Counted from the first letter of the stretch, positions 1 through 8,709 are shown. The stretch is DNA of 64,000 nucleotides from Cyclobacteriaceae bacterium (GCA_021648745.1 JAKISE010000002.1:1-64000); one strand, 5' to 3'. Made by a program: numbers and translations. Notes: generated from the letters alone by a model not told the origin.

Positions 1-129
1 TCTTTTTCCTTTGTACTGTGTTAAAAATTTCAACCGTATCGCTGCTATGCTTTTATTTTTTGCCTTGTCCAAAGAAAAAATACAAGCAAAAATTTAGTAA
101 ACCAATTTAGTAATTAACCCACTAGTGTA
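1..129. other. Intergenic stretch at the window edge
   Basis: No gene seen. It contains T-rich and A-rich runs around 50-80 (a TTTTTTG ... CAAAG-AAAAAA arrangement) that could form a weak hairpin, possibly a terminator for the minus-strand gene that ends at 130. Nothing else is recognisable. Confidence 0.4.
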
Positions 130-1524
130 CTATTCAATCACCAATTTACCCGAAGCATATACCTTACTGCCCGATTGTAATTGGAAAGAATAAACTCCGC
201 TTTTTAGGTTGTTGCGCCTTATTATTATTTTACCTGTTGATATATTCGATATTACCCTCACGTTTTTTCCCAAACTATTAAAAAGTTTTAAAGTGTATAG
301 TTGGTTAGTTGGGTTATCAAATTTAATGGTAGTAAAATCATTAAACGGGTTTGGGTAAACCGAGTTATGCGTTGGCTTAATATCTCTATCATCAATACTT
401 GTTATAGAGCAATTAGTACTATAAAATCCACTTTGAAGTGTGGAGGACAAACCAGTAAACTCTTTGTAAAAAGGGTTGTTAGGGTAAAGTTCCTGTATTA
501 CTGTTTTAGAGGCAATTAATTGATTCCAATCAAATTTAGGTGCGTTAAATTGAAAAACACCTGCGTAGCAAGCCATCTCAAAACAATTACGTTCCATAAC
601 GGCATAAAAATCATAAATAAAATTTGGCGTATAAGGCGAAGTGGCAATAAGCATATTCCATTCAGCACTATCCATTCGATCTAAATAGGCCTTTCTTATT
701 ATTTTATCATTGGTTAAATCGGCAAAAGGGTGGGGAGAATAAAAGGCTGTATTAATGGCATTTATCCAGTTTGTTCCACTCGATGTAACTGCCTTTGCCT
801 GACTCCACTCGGTGCATGATAACGGGTGGTTAGTTCTGGACTTTACATAGTTAATAAAGCTTTCTCCCATCGTAATATCAACTATATGCAAATGAAGGTC
901 TATTGCATCGCAATAATTTTCGCCAAACACAATAACAGAGTCAATAAGAGAGGCTATTTCAGAATCAGGATTGTTGAGCGCTCCGGGAAACCCGGTAATT
1001 CCCCCCGTGATTAGCTTAATATGTCCTAAATCATCAGGGTTTAATGCTTGCTTGTTTCTTATAAATAAGGCTACTGCTTTCCACCATTTTATTACGTTTG
1101 TAATTTCTTCCTCTGGGTTATAGGAAGATGCGCCAAATGGTTCCTGAGAAATTTGTATGTACTCAATATAAGTACCCATTTCATCTATCAATGTATCGAG
1201 GTACTGAAATACCTCAATACTGTCTGCACCAATAGGTATTCTCTCATATTCATTTATCGAGGTAGTATCTGGCCATGTTAAATGCACAACCTGTTCAATA
1301 TTAAGGGCATCTAATGTACGAGCTTTGTCAAGTGCATCTGTGCTTTCGTTAGTTATCCCATTCTTTATGTCATAATCGGTAAAACCATACCGGGCAATTT
1401 GTACATCTAAGTTTTGTAATATTTGAGGAGAATTAGACCCATGTGTGCCTAATAATGTTGGGCTTTGCGCATAAATATTTAGCGACTCAAGCACTAATGC
1501 TATTATAACAACTGCTTTTCTCAT
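130..1524 (-). CDS. Secreted protein with T9SS type A sorting domain, putative glycosidase-like fold
   Basis: 464 aa. Residues 1-19 form a signal peptide (hydrophobic VVIIALVLESL, then YAQS). The last ~77 residues look like a type A T9SS sorting domain: it opens with the YPNPF motif and ends in a beta-rich segment with GVYSFQLQSG and a short KLVIE tail. The protein should therefore cross the outer membrane through the type IX system and be released or anchored. The middle (about 20-380) has motifs such as YGFTDYD, QISQEPFG and CTEWSQA that resemble the barrel strands of clan GH-A glycosidases. No family is assigned, and the enzyme activity is only a guess. It is transcribed divergently from pta. 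The ATG at 1524 directly precedes the signal peptide. Confidence 0.75.
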   Translation of the reverse strand: MRKAVVIIALVLESLNIYAQSPTLLGTHGSNSPQILQNLDVQIARYGFTDYDIKNGITNESTDALDKARTLDALNIEQVVHLTWPDTTSINEYERIPIGADSIEVFQYLDTLIDEMGTYIEYIQISQEPFGASSYNPEEEITNVIKWWKAVALFIRNKQALNPDDLGHIKLITGGITGFPGALNNPDSEIASLIDSVIVFGENYCDAIDLHLHIVDITMGESFINYVKSRTNHPLSCTEWSQAKAVTSSGTNWINAINTAFYSPHPFADLTNDKIIRKAYLDRMDSAEWNMLIATSPYTPNFIYDFYAVMERNCFEMACYAGVFQFNAPKFDWNQLIASKTVIQELYPNNPFYKEFTGLSSTLQSGFYSTNCSITSIDDRDIKPTHNSVYPNPFNDFTTIKFDNPTNQLYTLKLFNSLGKNVRVISNISTGKIIIRRNNLKSGVYSFQLQSGSKVYASGKLVIE

Positions 1525-1594
1525 GCTTATACTTGTTATACTGTAATAAATTTACGAATTAAACTCACAACCTCCAACTCTAAACTTCTTACCT

Positions 1595-1602
1595 TACTTT
1601 TG
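1595..1602 (+). promoter_or_regulatory. Bacteroidota -7 box upstream of pta
   Basis: TACTTTTG matches the Bacteroidota -7 consensus TAnnTTTG exactly. Transcription would begin a few bases downstream, near 1609. This argues against the TTG at 1600 as the pta start and for the ATG at 1621. No clear -33 TTG is seen at ideal spacing. Confidence 0.5.
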
Positions 1603-1620
1603 CAGCAAACCTTAATACCC

Positions 1621-3717
1621 ATGATAAAATCTATTTTTATATCATCTGCCGAGCCCTATTCTGGTAAATCATTAATAACGTTAGGGGTGTACGAAACCAT
1701 ACTTCGAAAAACACCTAAAGTAGCTTTTTTTAAGCCCATTATTAGAGATCAGGTAGCTGGAGGTAAGGATAAAAACATCGACTTAATTTGTTCTCGTTAT
1801 AATTTGTCTCAATCCTACGAAGAATCTTTTGTGTATTACAGAAAGGAAGCGCAAAAGCTTTTAGGAAAAGGAAAAATGGGTGAATTTGTAGAAACAATAC
1901 TTCAAAAATATAAGGCATTAGAAGAAAAAAATGATTTCGTAATTGTAGAAGGTTCCGATTACGTAGGAGAGGGTTCTTATTTTGAATTTGACATTAATGC
2001 GTTGGTAGCCAAAAACTTAGGTCTTCCTGTATTAATTATTGGCCAAGGGTTAGGGCGAGCATTAGATGAAATTCTGAACCCTTTAACCATGGCTATTGAA
2101 ACATTCCATCATCAGGATACCAAAATACTGGGTGTAATTACTAACCGAGTGATGCCAGAAAGAAAAAAGGAGCTGATTAAAGCAATGAAAAAGCAACTGC
2201 CTGCTATTTCCGGGTTCCACTCTGTTATTCCGGTCGATCCAATTTTAAGTAGCCCAACACTGCAAGAGGTGGCAGAGCAGTTGGGGGCACATGTGCTTTT
2301 TGGAGAGGATAAATTAGACAACCTGGCAACCTCTTTTCAGTCGGTAGCAATGCAGCTTAATAACTACCTTAAAATAATGAAAGACGGGAGCGTAGCTCTA
2401 ACACCTGGCGATAGGTTAGATATTTTAATGGGAGCATTGCAGGCAAATGCGTCTCAAAACTTTCCGAGCATTTCTGGCATGGTGTTAACAGGAGGCTACA
2501 ACCCTCCTAAAGAAGTGTTTAAATTGCTGGAAGGTTTACCTACTATTTTTCCGGTACTTTCTGTTAAAGAGTTTACCTTTCAAACCTCGGTAAATGCCGG
2601 TAATATTACCTCTTCAATTACTAACTCAAGTAGCAGAAAAATCAACATTGCTTTAGAGTTATTTGATAAAAATATTGATTTAAAAGCCTTTGAAAAAGGG
2701 GTAGTTAGCACACAGGCAGCAGGAGTTACGCCTAAAATGTTTATTTATCAATTGCAAAAATTAGCTGCTGGCAATCGCAAATGCATAGTATTGCCAGAAG
2801 GCAATGACGACAGAATACTTAAAGCCATTGAAATTTTGCAGAAAAAAGATGTGGTGGATATGATTGTGCTTGGTAATAAAGATGAAATAAAAAATAAAGT
2901 AAAGCTATTAGGGTTGGTAATTGATTTTGACAAAACACCAATTATTGACCCCACTAACTCTAATAGGAGCAATGACTATGCTAAAGCACTGTATGAGTTG
3001 AGGAAACAAAGAGGGGTTTCATTAGAAATGGCCACAGACCTTATGACAGATGTATCTTATTTTGGCACTATGATGGTGCACAAAGGAGAAGCTGACGGGA
3101 TGGTTTCTGGGGCTGATCACACTACTCAGCATACAATTCGGCCTGCCTTACAGTTTATTAAAACCAAGCCAGGTTATAAAGTGGTTTCATCGGTGTTTTT
3201 TATGTTGTTAGACGACCGGGTAGTAGCCTATGGCGATTGTGCGGTAAACCCTAACCCCACAGCAGAAGAACTGGCAGAAATTGCCATCTCATCGGCCGAA
3301 ACAGCTAAACGGTTTGGAATTGAACCCAAAGTGGCACTATTGTCTTATTCATCAGGCGAATCGGGCAAAGGTGAAGAAGTGGAGAAAGTAAGGAGCGCAA
3401 CTGAAATTTTTAAAGAAAAAGCCCCTCAATTTAAGGTGGAAGGGCCCATTCAATACGATGCAGCTGTAGATGCAGCAATAGGTAAGAAAAAATTACCAAA
3501 CTCTGAGGTTGCAGGCAAAGCAACTGTATTAATTTTTCCTGATTTGAACACAGGAAATAACACGTATAAAGCAGTTCAAAGAGAAACAGGAGCCATTGCC
3601 ATTGGGCCAGTATTACAAGGACTTAGCAAGCCTGTAAATGATTTAAGTCGTGGTTGTTTGGTAGAAGATATTGTAAACACCGTTATAATTACAGCCATCC
3701 AAGCGCAAGAAGAATAA
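1621..3717 (+). CDS. pta: Phosphate acetyltransferase
   Basis: 698 aa from the chosen ATG, close to the ~700 aa of long-form Pta. It converts acetyl-CoA + phosphate to acetyl phosphate + CoA in the cytoplasm. The N-terminal ~220 residues form a BioD-like P-loop domain (IFISSAEPYSGKSL), followed by a DRTGG-type middle domain. The C-terminal ~330 residues are the PTA_PTB catalytic domain, with SGADHTT, NPNPTAEELAEIA, ALLSYSSGESGKG and FPDLNTGN. A TTG 21 bases upstream is also in frame, but the -7 box at 1595-1602 makes the ATG better. ackA lies 84 bp downstream, so the two probably form one unit for acetate overflow or acetate use. Confidence 0.97.
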   Translation: MIKSIFISSAEPYSGKSLITLGVYETILRKTPKVAFFKPIIRDQVAGGKDKNIDLICSRYNLSQSYEESFVYYRKEAQKLLGKGKMGEFVETILQKYKALEEKNDFVIVEGSDYVGEGSYFEFDINALVAKNLGLPVLIIGQGLGRALDEILNPLTMAIETFHHQDTKILGVITNRVMPERKKELIKAMKKQLPAISGFHSVIPVDPILSSPTLQEVAEQLGAHVLFGEDKLDNLATSFQSVAMQLNNYLKIMKDGSVALTPGDRLDILMGALQANASQNFPSISGMVLTGGYNPPKEVFKLLEGLPTIFPVLSVKEFTFQTSVNAGNITSSITNSSSRKINIALELFDKNIDLKAFEKGVVSTQAAGVTPKMFIYQLQKLAAGNRKCIVLPEGNDDRILKAIEILQKKDVVDMIVLGNKDEIKNKVKLLGLVIDFDKTPIIDPTNSNRSNDYAKALYELRKQRGVSLEMATDLMTDVSYFGTMMVHKGEADGMVSGADHTTQHTIRPALQFIKTKPGYKVVSSVFFMLLDDRVVAYGDCAVNPNPTAEELAEIAISSAETAKRFGIEPKVALLSYSSGESGKGEEVEKVRSATEIFKEKAPQFKVEGPIQYDAAVDAAIGKKKLPNSEVAGKATVLIFPDLNTGNNTYKAVQRETGAIAIGPVLQGLSKPVNDLSRGCLVEDIVNTVIITAIQAQEE

Positions 3718-3730
3718 TAGTAGAAACTAA

Positions 3731-3796
3731 CAAATAACAAATAACCAATAACCAAATAACTAATAACTAATAACCAATAACCAATAACTAATAACC
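3731..3796 (+). repeat. Short tandem repeat (AATAACY-like) between pta and ackA
   Basis: About nine imperfect 7-base units of AATAACC / TAATAAC fill nearly the whole pta-ackA spacer. The array runs straight into the ackA start region (ATG at 3802). Copy-number change by slippage would change the spacing between the two genes. Confidence 0.85.
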
Positions 3797-3801
3797 ATAG
3801 C

Positions 3802-5004
3802 ATGAAAGTACTCGTTATAAATACAGGAAGTTCCTCCATAAAATACCAGTTGTTCAATATGCCTTCTGGTCAAGTATTTTGTTCTGGTTTGCTCGAACGT
3901 GTTGGTGATATAAAGGGGATACTTACCCATAAAACGTACCCTGGAACTGATAAAGAGCTAAAGCATGTTGAAACCAAACCTATTCGTAACCACTCGGTTG
4001 GGATGGCACGAGTGGCAGAGCTATTGGTAGATAAAGAGTTTGGCATAATTAACTCGGCTAATGAAATTGACTTGGTAGGGCATAGGGTAGTGCATGGAGG
4101 GGAGAAGTTTGCAAAAACCACAGAAATTACGAAAGACGTAAAAGAAGCTATTAAACACTTATCGCCCTTAGCACCTTTGCATAATCCTGCCAATTTAATT
4201 GGCATAGAAGTAGCCGAACAAATTTTTGCAAAGGCCAAACAAGTAGCGGTATTTGATACCGCCTTTCATCAATCAATACCCGAAAAAGCATTTCGATATG
4301 CCATTCCTTCTAAGTTTTACACAAAAAATGGAGTACGTGTGTATGGGTTTCATGGCACTTCGCACCGATATATAACCAAACGGGCTGCAAGCTTATTGAA
4401 TAAGCCGATTGAAGAGGTTAACCTTATCACTATTCATATAGGAAATGGTGCCAGCATGGCGGCCATAAAAAATGGCAAAAGTATAGATACTACGCTAGGC
4501 CTTACCCCATTGCCGGGCTTAGTAATGGGTACTCGTAGTGGAGATATTGACCCCGGAGTTATTTTTTACCTGAACGAAACATTAGGCTATGCACTTAAAG
4601 ACATCAAAAACATTCTTAATAAAGAAAGTGGATTGAAAGGTCTAACCAATGATAATGATATGAGAGTCATTACCGAGCGAGTCGAAAAAGGCGATAAGGA
4701 GGCTCTTTTAGCATTGGAAATTTATACCTATCGCATAAAAAAATATATTGGAGCGTATTTAGCTGCTATTGGCGAAAAACCAGATGCCATTATTTTTACT
4801 GCCGGAGTAGGAGAAAATAGTGCGGTTATTAGGTTAATGGCGGTAGGTGGACTTTTGCATTTGGGCATTGAGTTGGATGCTGAATTGAACAAGAAAGGTG
4901 GAGGAGAACGTTGTATTTCCTCGACCAATTCATCCATTGCTATTTGGGTAATACCTACCAACGAAGAATTGGAAATAGCAAGGCAAGCGGTTGGCATAGC
5001 CTAA
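3802..5004 (+). CDS. ackA: Acetate kinase
   Basis: 400 aa, normal length for the family. It interconverts acetyl phosphate + ADP and acetate + ATP. Diagnostic motifs are NTGSSSIKYQ at residues 7-16 (acetokinase signature 1), VVHGGEKF, DTAFHQS, YGFHGTSHRYI, HIGNGAS, GLVMGTRSGDIDP and FTAGVGENS (ASKHA nucleotide-binding segments). It lies 84 bp downstream of pta across a tandem repeat. The ATG gives an exact family-type N terminus. Confidence 0.98.
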   Translation: MKVLVINTGSSSIKYQLFNMPSGQVFCSGLLERVGDIKGILTHKTYPGTDKELKHVETKPIRNHSVGMARVAELLVDKEFGIINSANEIDLVGHRVVHGGEKFAKTTEITKDVKEAIKHLSPLAPLHNPANLIGIEVAEQIFAKAKQVAVFDTAFHQSIPEKAFRYAIPSKFYTKNGVRVYGFHGTSHRYITKRAASLLNKPIEEVNLITIHIGNGASMAAIKNGKSIDTTLGLTPLPGLVMGTRSGDIDPGVIFYLNETLGYALKDIKNILNKESGLKGLTNDNDMRVITERVEKGDKEALLALEIYTYRIKKYIGAYLAAIGEKPDAIIFTAGVGENSAVIRLMAVGGLLHLGIELDAELNKKGGGERCISSTNSSIAIWVIPTNEELEIARQAVGIA

Positions 5005-5068
5005 ATTGCCCTCTCAGCCAGCAGGCGACTTGGAATAGTCCTAATTCGGTGTTTTAAGCCTGTTTATT

Positions 5069-5269
5069 ATGGAAACAGTAAGAAAAACAGTAACTTTTAC
5101 AGATTAGCAGAATAAATGGGTTAAAGCTCAAATAGTAGCAGGAGAGGTTACAAATGACAGTGAATATTTACGGCCTCTTGTGCGTCAAGATCAATCGAAA
5201 AATGTTAAATACCAAGCTCTAAAAGCAGCCATTCAAAAAGGAGTTGATAGTGTATTAGAGGAAATTTGA
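5069..5269 (+). pseudogene. ParD-type antitoxin, inactivated by one nonsense codon
   Basis: Reads as a 66-residue ParD antitoxin apart from TAG at 5105-5107, where the family normally has glutamine (a CAG to TAG change is enough). The N-terminal ribbon reads VRKTVTFTD. After the stop come QNKWVKAQIVAGEVTND, SEYLRPLVRQDQ and a C-terminal helix ending VLEEI, all in the same frame. No ParE toxin follows: the next 100 bp lead into a repeat. It is an orphaned, dead antitoxin at the left edge of the island. Confidence 0.8.
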
Positions 5270-5282
5270 ATCGCCTTAGAAT
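5255..5282 (+). repeat. 28-base repeat, left copy (partner at 20285-20312)
   Basis: Begins TTAGAGGAAATTT and ends CGCCTTAGAAT. The copy at 20285-20312 matches at about 26 of 28 positions in the same orientation. The two lie close to the two ends of the accessory region, 15.03 kb apart. The left copy covers the end of the parD remnant. Confidence 0.6.
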
Positions 5283-5283
5283 T

Positions 5284-6027
5284 CTTTAGGGCACGCCCAA
5301 CTTATCCAACTTTGCCTTAATAAATATATATTAAAATTTGAGATAGTTTGCTTGATAATTACTACCTTGTTTCCTTTAAAAATTGAAGCAATGAATCGCA
5401 TCAAAAAAGTGTTGGAAACCAAAGGGATTAAACAGGTTTGGTTGGCTGAGAAGTTGGGGAAGAGTTTTAATATGGTAAACTCTTATGTGCAGAATAGAAC
5501 ACAGCCAAGTCTGGAAGTGTTATTTAAGATAGTCGAAATTCTGGAAGTGGATGTTAAAACGCTAATTGATTCAAAAGGAAAACAGAGTTAAATGGTATTA
5601 TTTCAAAAATCAGTAGTTAATAAATACCTAAAGCAACAGGATAGTGATGTTGTGGCTAAAGCTTATAAGAAGTTTGTCAAATACTTTTATAATCCTACTA
5701 TTCAACAAAATATTAGAGAACGGAAAGAAGAGCAATTTCAAGAAGGATTTTTGATTGAGTTATTTGTAAATGTATTTGACTATACATTGGCTTCGAATCC
5801 TAAGTTTAATTTAACTACTGAGTTAAAGAACGAAAAAGGAGCGAAGAAAGCTGATGGTGCAATTCTGAAAGACGGAAAAGCTTTAGGCGTTATTGCACTG
5901 AAAAGCACAAAAACCAAGGACTTAGAAAAAGTACGTCAACAAGCGTTTGATTGCAAAGCCAACCAAACAGGTTGTGTGTATGTAATTACCTCCAACTTTG
6001 AGAAAGTTCAATTTTATATAAATAATG
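5284..6027 (+). repeat. 744-bp direct duplication, left copy
   Basis: Collinear with 10192-10935 at a constant offset of 4908 bases without any indel, and about 95% identical by eye. It carries the promoter region, the whole small HTH gene, and the first ~145 codons of the type IIG restriction gene. The match stops abruptly after AATG at 6027, where the sequence changes to an unrelated AAA-ATPase fragment. Confidence 0.9.
5391..5591 (+). CDS. Small XRE-family HTH regulator (duplicate copy)
   Basis: 66 aa. Starts at ATG 5391, MNRIKKVLETKGIKQ; an in-frame TTG 39 bases upstream would add residues that fall in the probable promoter. The helix-turn-helix is residues ~12-40 (VWLAEKLGKSFNMVNSY). 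It is nearly identical to the regulator at 10299-10499 and probably works like a restriction controller (C) protein. The stop codon is directly followed by the ATG of a truncated restriction gene. It is intact although its partner gene is dead, so it may still act in trans on the second locus. Confidence 0.8.
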   Translation: MNRIKKVLETKGIKQVWLAEKLGKSFNMVNSYVQNRTQPSLEVLFKIVEILEVDVKTLIDSKGKQS

Positions 6028-6035
6028 ATTGGTGA
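5592..6035 (+). pseudogene. Truncated type IIG restriction-methylase (N-terminal fragment)
   Basis: 147 codons, of which ~145 match the N terminus of the 1057-aa protein at 10500. The methylase and specificity parts are missing. The nuclease motif is also broken: where the long copy reads D88 ... E102-L-K104, this copy has Ala at 102 (GCA at 5895-5897). The reading frame ends at a chance stop just after the junction at 6027. It overlaps the following fragment by 11 bases. Expressed, it could only be an inactive nuclease domain. Confidence 0.85.
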
Positions 6036-6345
6036 CAGGAATGAAAACGGAGTTGCAGCAGAAGGTTATGCACATTTGCGAACTAGTTTAGAATTTTTGG
6101 TTTCCAACACTATTTTCCAAGAAATCGTAGGACGCTATCGAAACAATATAATGATGACAAAATTTACTGCTGTAAAAGGAGATAAAATAGAAGAGCATAA
6201 GGCAGAAATAGACACATTATTTGGTAGAGCGAGTGGTTATATTAACGCTCATAGTAATCCAGAGGGCCAGCATGCACTACCGACAATGAACGATTTAAAA
6301 ACTGATTTTAATCGTTTTAAAGAAATCGAAAGGAAATTTAAATAA
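6028..6345 (+). pseudogene. C-terminal fragment of a probable AAA-family ATPase
   Basis: An open frame of ~105 codons (an ATG is available at 6025, inside the junction). The text, with LRTSLEFLVSNTIFQEIV, GRYRNNIMMTKF, YINAHSNPEGQHALP and DFNRFKEIERKFK, resembles the C-terminal tail of AAA_13-like ATPases found in defence islands. No Walker motifs are present. It starts exactly where the 744-bp duplication ends, so it is what remains of a larger gene after a deletion joined it to the restriction fragment. The family call is from memory and moderate. Confidence 0.5.
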
Positions 6346-6377
6346 AAGAAATAGGTACTGATCCCAAGCTAAAAAAA

Positions 6378-7661
6378 ATGAAAAATGAAAACCAAATAAA
6401 ATGCCCTAATTGTGGTACATCAATAGATGTACAAGATATTCTATCGCACCAATTAGAAGATGAAATAAAACAAAAGTATCAATCTCAAATAGCGGAGGAG
6501 AAAAAAAAATATGAGGCTGGACAGGAGAAACTAAAACAAGATAAATTAGCTTTTGAACAAAAGAAGAAAAAAGAGAATGAATTGTTTCAAGAGCGTTTAG
6601 AGTCTCAACTTAAAGAAGAAAAGAAAGTCATTGAAGAAAAAATAAAATCAAAATTAAAGGAGGAACAATCTGAACAGTTTGAAGCTTTACAAAAGGAACT
6701 TAACGAGAAATCAGAGCAAGTAAAAGAACTAAATCGTTCTAAAGCAGAAATTGAAAAGCTAAAACGTGAAAAAGGAGAGTTAAAAGAAGCTGTCGAAGCA
6801 GAAGCTCAGAAAAAATTAAACAAAACACTTACAACCGAAAAAGAAAAAATCAGAAAATCGGAAGAAGAAAAGAATGAACTGCGTTTTAAAGAAATGCAAA
6901 AGCAATTAGAAGACCAAAAGAAGTTAACCGAAGAAATGAAACGTAAGCAGGAACAGGGTTCTATGCAAATGCAAGGAGAGGTTCAAGAATTGGCAATAGA
7001 AGAATGGTTGGCTACTCAATTTCCATTAGATACAATTGAAGAAATAAAAAAGGGAGCAAGAGGTGGAGATTGTTTACAGCACGTTAATACTCGTTCGGCA
7101 CAAAATTGCGGTACTATCTACTATGAAAGTAAACGCACCAAAGATTTTCAGCCAAGTTGGATAGGAAAATTCAAAGCAGATATACGAGATAAAGGAGCAA
7201 ATATTGGAGTTTTGGTAACAGAAGTAATGCCTTCTGATATGGACAGAATGGGGTTAAAAGATGGAATTTGGATTTGTAATTACGAAGAGTTTAAAGGTCT
7301 TTGTGCAGTATTAAGAGAGTCCATTGTACAATTAAGTACAGCAATCAGTTCTCAAGAAAACAAAGGGGACAAAATGGAAATTCTTTATACTTTTCTTACG
7401 GGAAACACTTTTAGAATGCAAGTAGAAGCTATTGTTGAGGGCTTTACACAAATGAAATCTGATTTAGAAAGTGAGAAACGTTCTATGCAACGGATTTGGA
7501 AACAAAGAGACAAACAAATTGAAAAAGTAATTACCAATACAATTGATATGTACGGTTCAATTAGAGGTATTGCAGGCAATGCTGTACAGTCAGTAAAAGC
7601 GTTAGAGTTGCCTGGTGCTGATGAGGATGAGAACGAGCAAAACGAATTAGAGTTAGAATAG
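6378..7661 (+). CDS. DUF2130 family protein (coiled coil plus PD-(D/E)XK-like domain)
   Basis: 427 aa. It begins with a CPNCG knuckle (residues 9-13), followed by a very charged coiled coil (~30-205) rich in K, E and Q. The DUF2130 core (~205-370) contains GGDCLQHV, IYYESKRTKDF and W-GKFKAD, which fit a PD-(D/E)XK nuclease fold (D ... E-S-K). The acidic C-terminal tail is DEDENEQNELELE. The biological role of DUF2130 proteins is unknown; they are common in mobile and defence regions. The gene is intact, starts 32 bases after the AAA fragment, and is followed directly by a rhuM remnant. Confidence 0.8.
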   Translation: MKNENQIKCPNCGTSIDVQDILSHQLEDEIKQKYQSQIAEEKKKYEAGQEKLKQDKLAFEQKKKKENELFQERLESQLKEEKKVIEEKIKSKLKEEQSEQFEALQKELNEKSEQVKELNRSKAEIEKLKREKGELKEAVEAEAQKKLNKTLTTEKEKIRKSEEEKNELRFKEMQKQLEDQKKLTEEMKRKQEQGSMQMQGEVQELAIEEWLATQFPLDTIEEIKKGARGGDCLQHVNTRSAQNCGTIYYESKRTKDFQPSWIGKFKADIRDKGANIGVLVTEVMPSDMDRMGLKDGIWICNYEEFKGLCAVLRESIVQLSTAISSQENKGDKMEILYTFLTGNTFRMQVEAIVEGFTQMKSDLESEKRSMQRIWKQRDKQIEKVITNTIDMYGSIRGIAGNAVQSVKALELPGADEDENEQNELELE

Positions 7662-7668
7662 ATTTAAA

Positions 7669-7808
7669 ATGGGGAAATCAGAATTAATCATATATCAAAC
7701 CGAAGACGGTTTAACAAAAATTTAAACTCGATTAGAGAATGAAACTGTTTGGCTTACACAAACTCAAATGGCAGCCCTTTTTGGAAAGGGTAGAAGTACC
7801 ATAACAGG
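7669..7808 (+). pseudogene. RhuM-family protein, 5' fragment with internal stop
   Basis: From ATG 7669 the frame reads like the start of RhuM-family proteins: SELIIYQTEDGLTKI, then TAA at 7723-7725, then in frame TRLENETVWLTQTQMAALFG and GRSTIT. Full RhuM proteins are over 300 residues. Here homology stops at ~7808, where the 3' end of a higA-like gene has been joined. Two lesions (nonsense codon and truncation) make it a clear remnant. Confidence 0.75.
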
Positions 7809-8028
7809 CCTTACAAATTATCAGTTGAAATCAATAAACGTTCTCGTAATGCCAGCCTAATGAATTCTAAAAAGGATTTAAAGACAGCATAGCAATAACA
7901 TAAATGTCTCATTCGTTAAAGACATTTAATATAATGACCAATTATGAAGCTGACGCAGTATGCTTTATAATGTACTGCGTTATGTTACTTAGCTTAGGCT
8001 CAAGTAAAGCAATTAAAAGTTTTTAGGG
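7802..8028 (+). repeat. 227-bp direct duplication, left copy (3' end of higA plus downstream DNA)
   Basis: Matches 9734-9960 at a constant offset of 1932 bases. It is almost identical to ~7998, then a few mismatches appear, and beyond 8028 similarity is patchy up to the motif at 8074. It contains the last ~27 codons of a higA gene (to TAG 7890-7892) out of context, joined to the rhuM remnant at a short TAACAG sequence. It also carries an inverted repeat with ACGCAGTA (7953-7960) and TACTGCGT (7973-7980) around a 12-base loop. Confidence 0.9.
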
Positions 8029-8073
8029 TGGTTTTTTTTCTATATTTCTCAAATCTCATTACTTACAACAGTT

Positions 8074-8133
8074 GTAGCACTCTTTTGGCATTTTTGACAG
8101 GAGGGAGGCTTGTGGGAATGGCAAATGTGTGCG
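8074..8133 (+). repeat. Cassette-boundary motif, copy 1 of 3
   Basis: Starts GTAGCACTCTTTT, centre CAGGAGGGAGG, ends GGCAAATGTGTGCG. Related copies are at 8922-8971 and 10010-10072. In the third copy the flanks ACATTTG and CAAATGT are perfect complements, so the motif can fold with a G-rich loop. It separates gene units in this part of the island. Confidence 0.75.
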
Positions 8134-8199
8134 AAAGATTATGTTGATTCTAACATATTCATCACTTTTTTGGTGAAAAATATTTTTTTAAATAATTTC

Positions 8200-8709
8200 T
8201 TATCTAGAAAACCCTTTAAGGGAGTTTTTATTAAGATTCTCAATATCTTCTTTGTCCTTTGAACGACCAGTTGCCTTTTTGTTAAGAATTAGATCATCTA
8301 TAGAGATCATAGAAACTTCAATCTTATCAATTTGGGCTACTTCTCTGTTTTCATAGCACTTATTAAAGTCTTTGTAATCAAAAGCTTTTAGTTCAGGAAG
8401 AAAATCAAAATGAAAATTATCAAGATCGAATTTTAGGAAGGTTTTTAAGGGATCAAATACTATCTTATTTAAGTCCATTTTTAATTCTGGTCTTATCTTT
8501 CCAATAGCATTAATAAGACTAACAAAGTTTTCAGTTGTTGCTAAATACCAGATGTCAACATCATAATCAATGCCCTTAGGTAGGTTTGTAGAAGGCCTCG
8601 GTTTAGCATAAAATCCAACCGCTACACCACCAACAAACATATGCTTAACCTTATATAGATTAAGAGCTTGGGCTAGATTTTTAATACCTTCAGAAAGAGT
8701 TTTATCCAT
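8200..8709 (-). CDS. Nucleotidyltransferase of the AbiEii/MenT-like toxin type
   Basis: 169 aa. Motifs FVGGVAVGFYAKPRPS and D-Y-D-V-D-I-W (residues ~50-56) match the nucleotidyltransferase G-[GS] and D-x-D active-site pattern of AbiEii-like toxins. DFHFDFLPEL may hold the third acidic residue. Family members transfer nucleotides to tRNA or other targets and are toxic unless restrained. The start overlaps the stop of the upstream 52-aa gene by 8 bases (ATGGATAA), the usual toxin-antitoxin coupling. It is on the strand opposite its neighbours and bounded by boundary-motif copies 1 and 2, like a self-contained cassette. Confidence 0.75.
   Translation of the reverse strand: MDKTLSEGIKNLAQALNLYKVKHMFVGGVAVGFYAKPRPSTNLPKGIDYDVDIWYLATTENFVSLINAIGKIRPELKMDLNKIVFDPLKTFLKFDLDNFHFDFLPELKAFDYKDFNKCYENREVAQIDKIEVSMISIDDLILNKKATGRSKDKEDIENLNKNSLKGFSR

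Noticed and set aside
85..94. GyrA quinolone-resistance change (protein residues 85-94 of the gene at 22027-24582)
   Set aside because: Ser90 and Asp94 occupy the E. coli S83 and D87 positions, so the usual resistance residues are wild type.
1600..1620. TTG start for pta
   Set aside because: The -7 box TACTTTTG at 1595-1602 would place the codon upstream of the transcript start. ATG 1621 gives the family N terminus.
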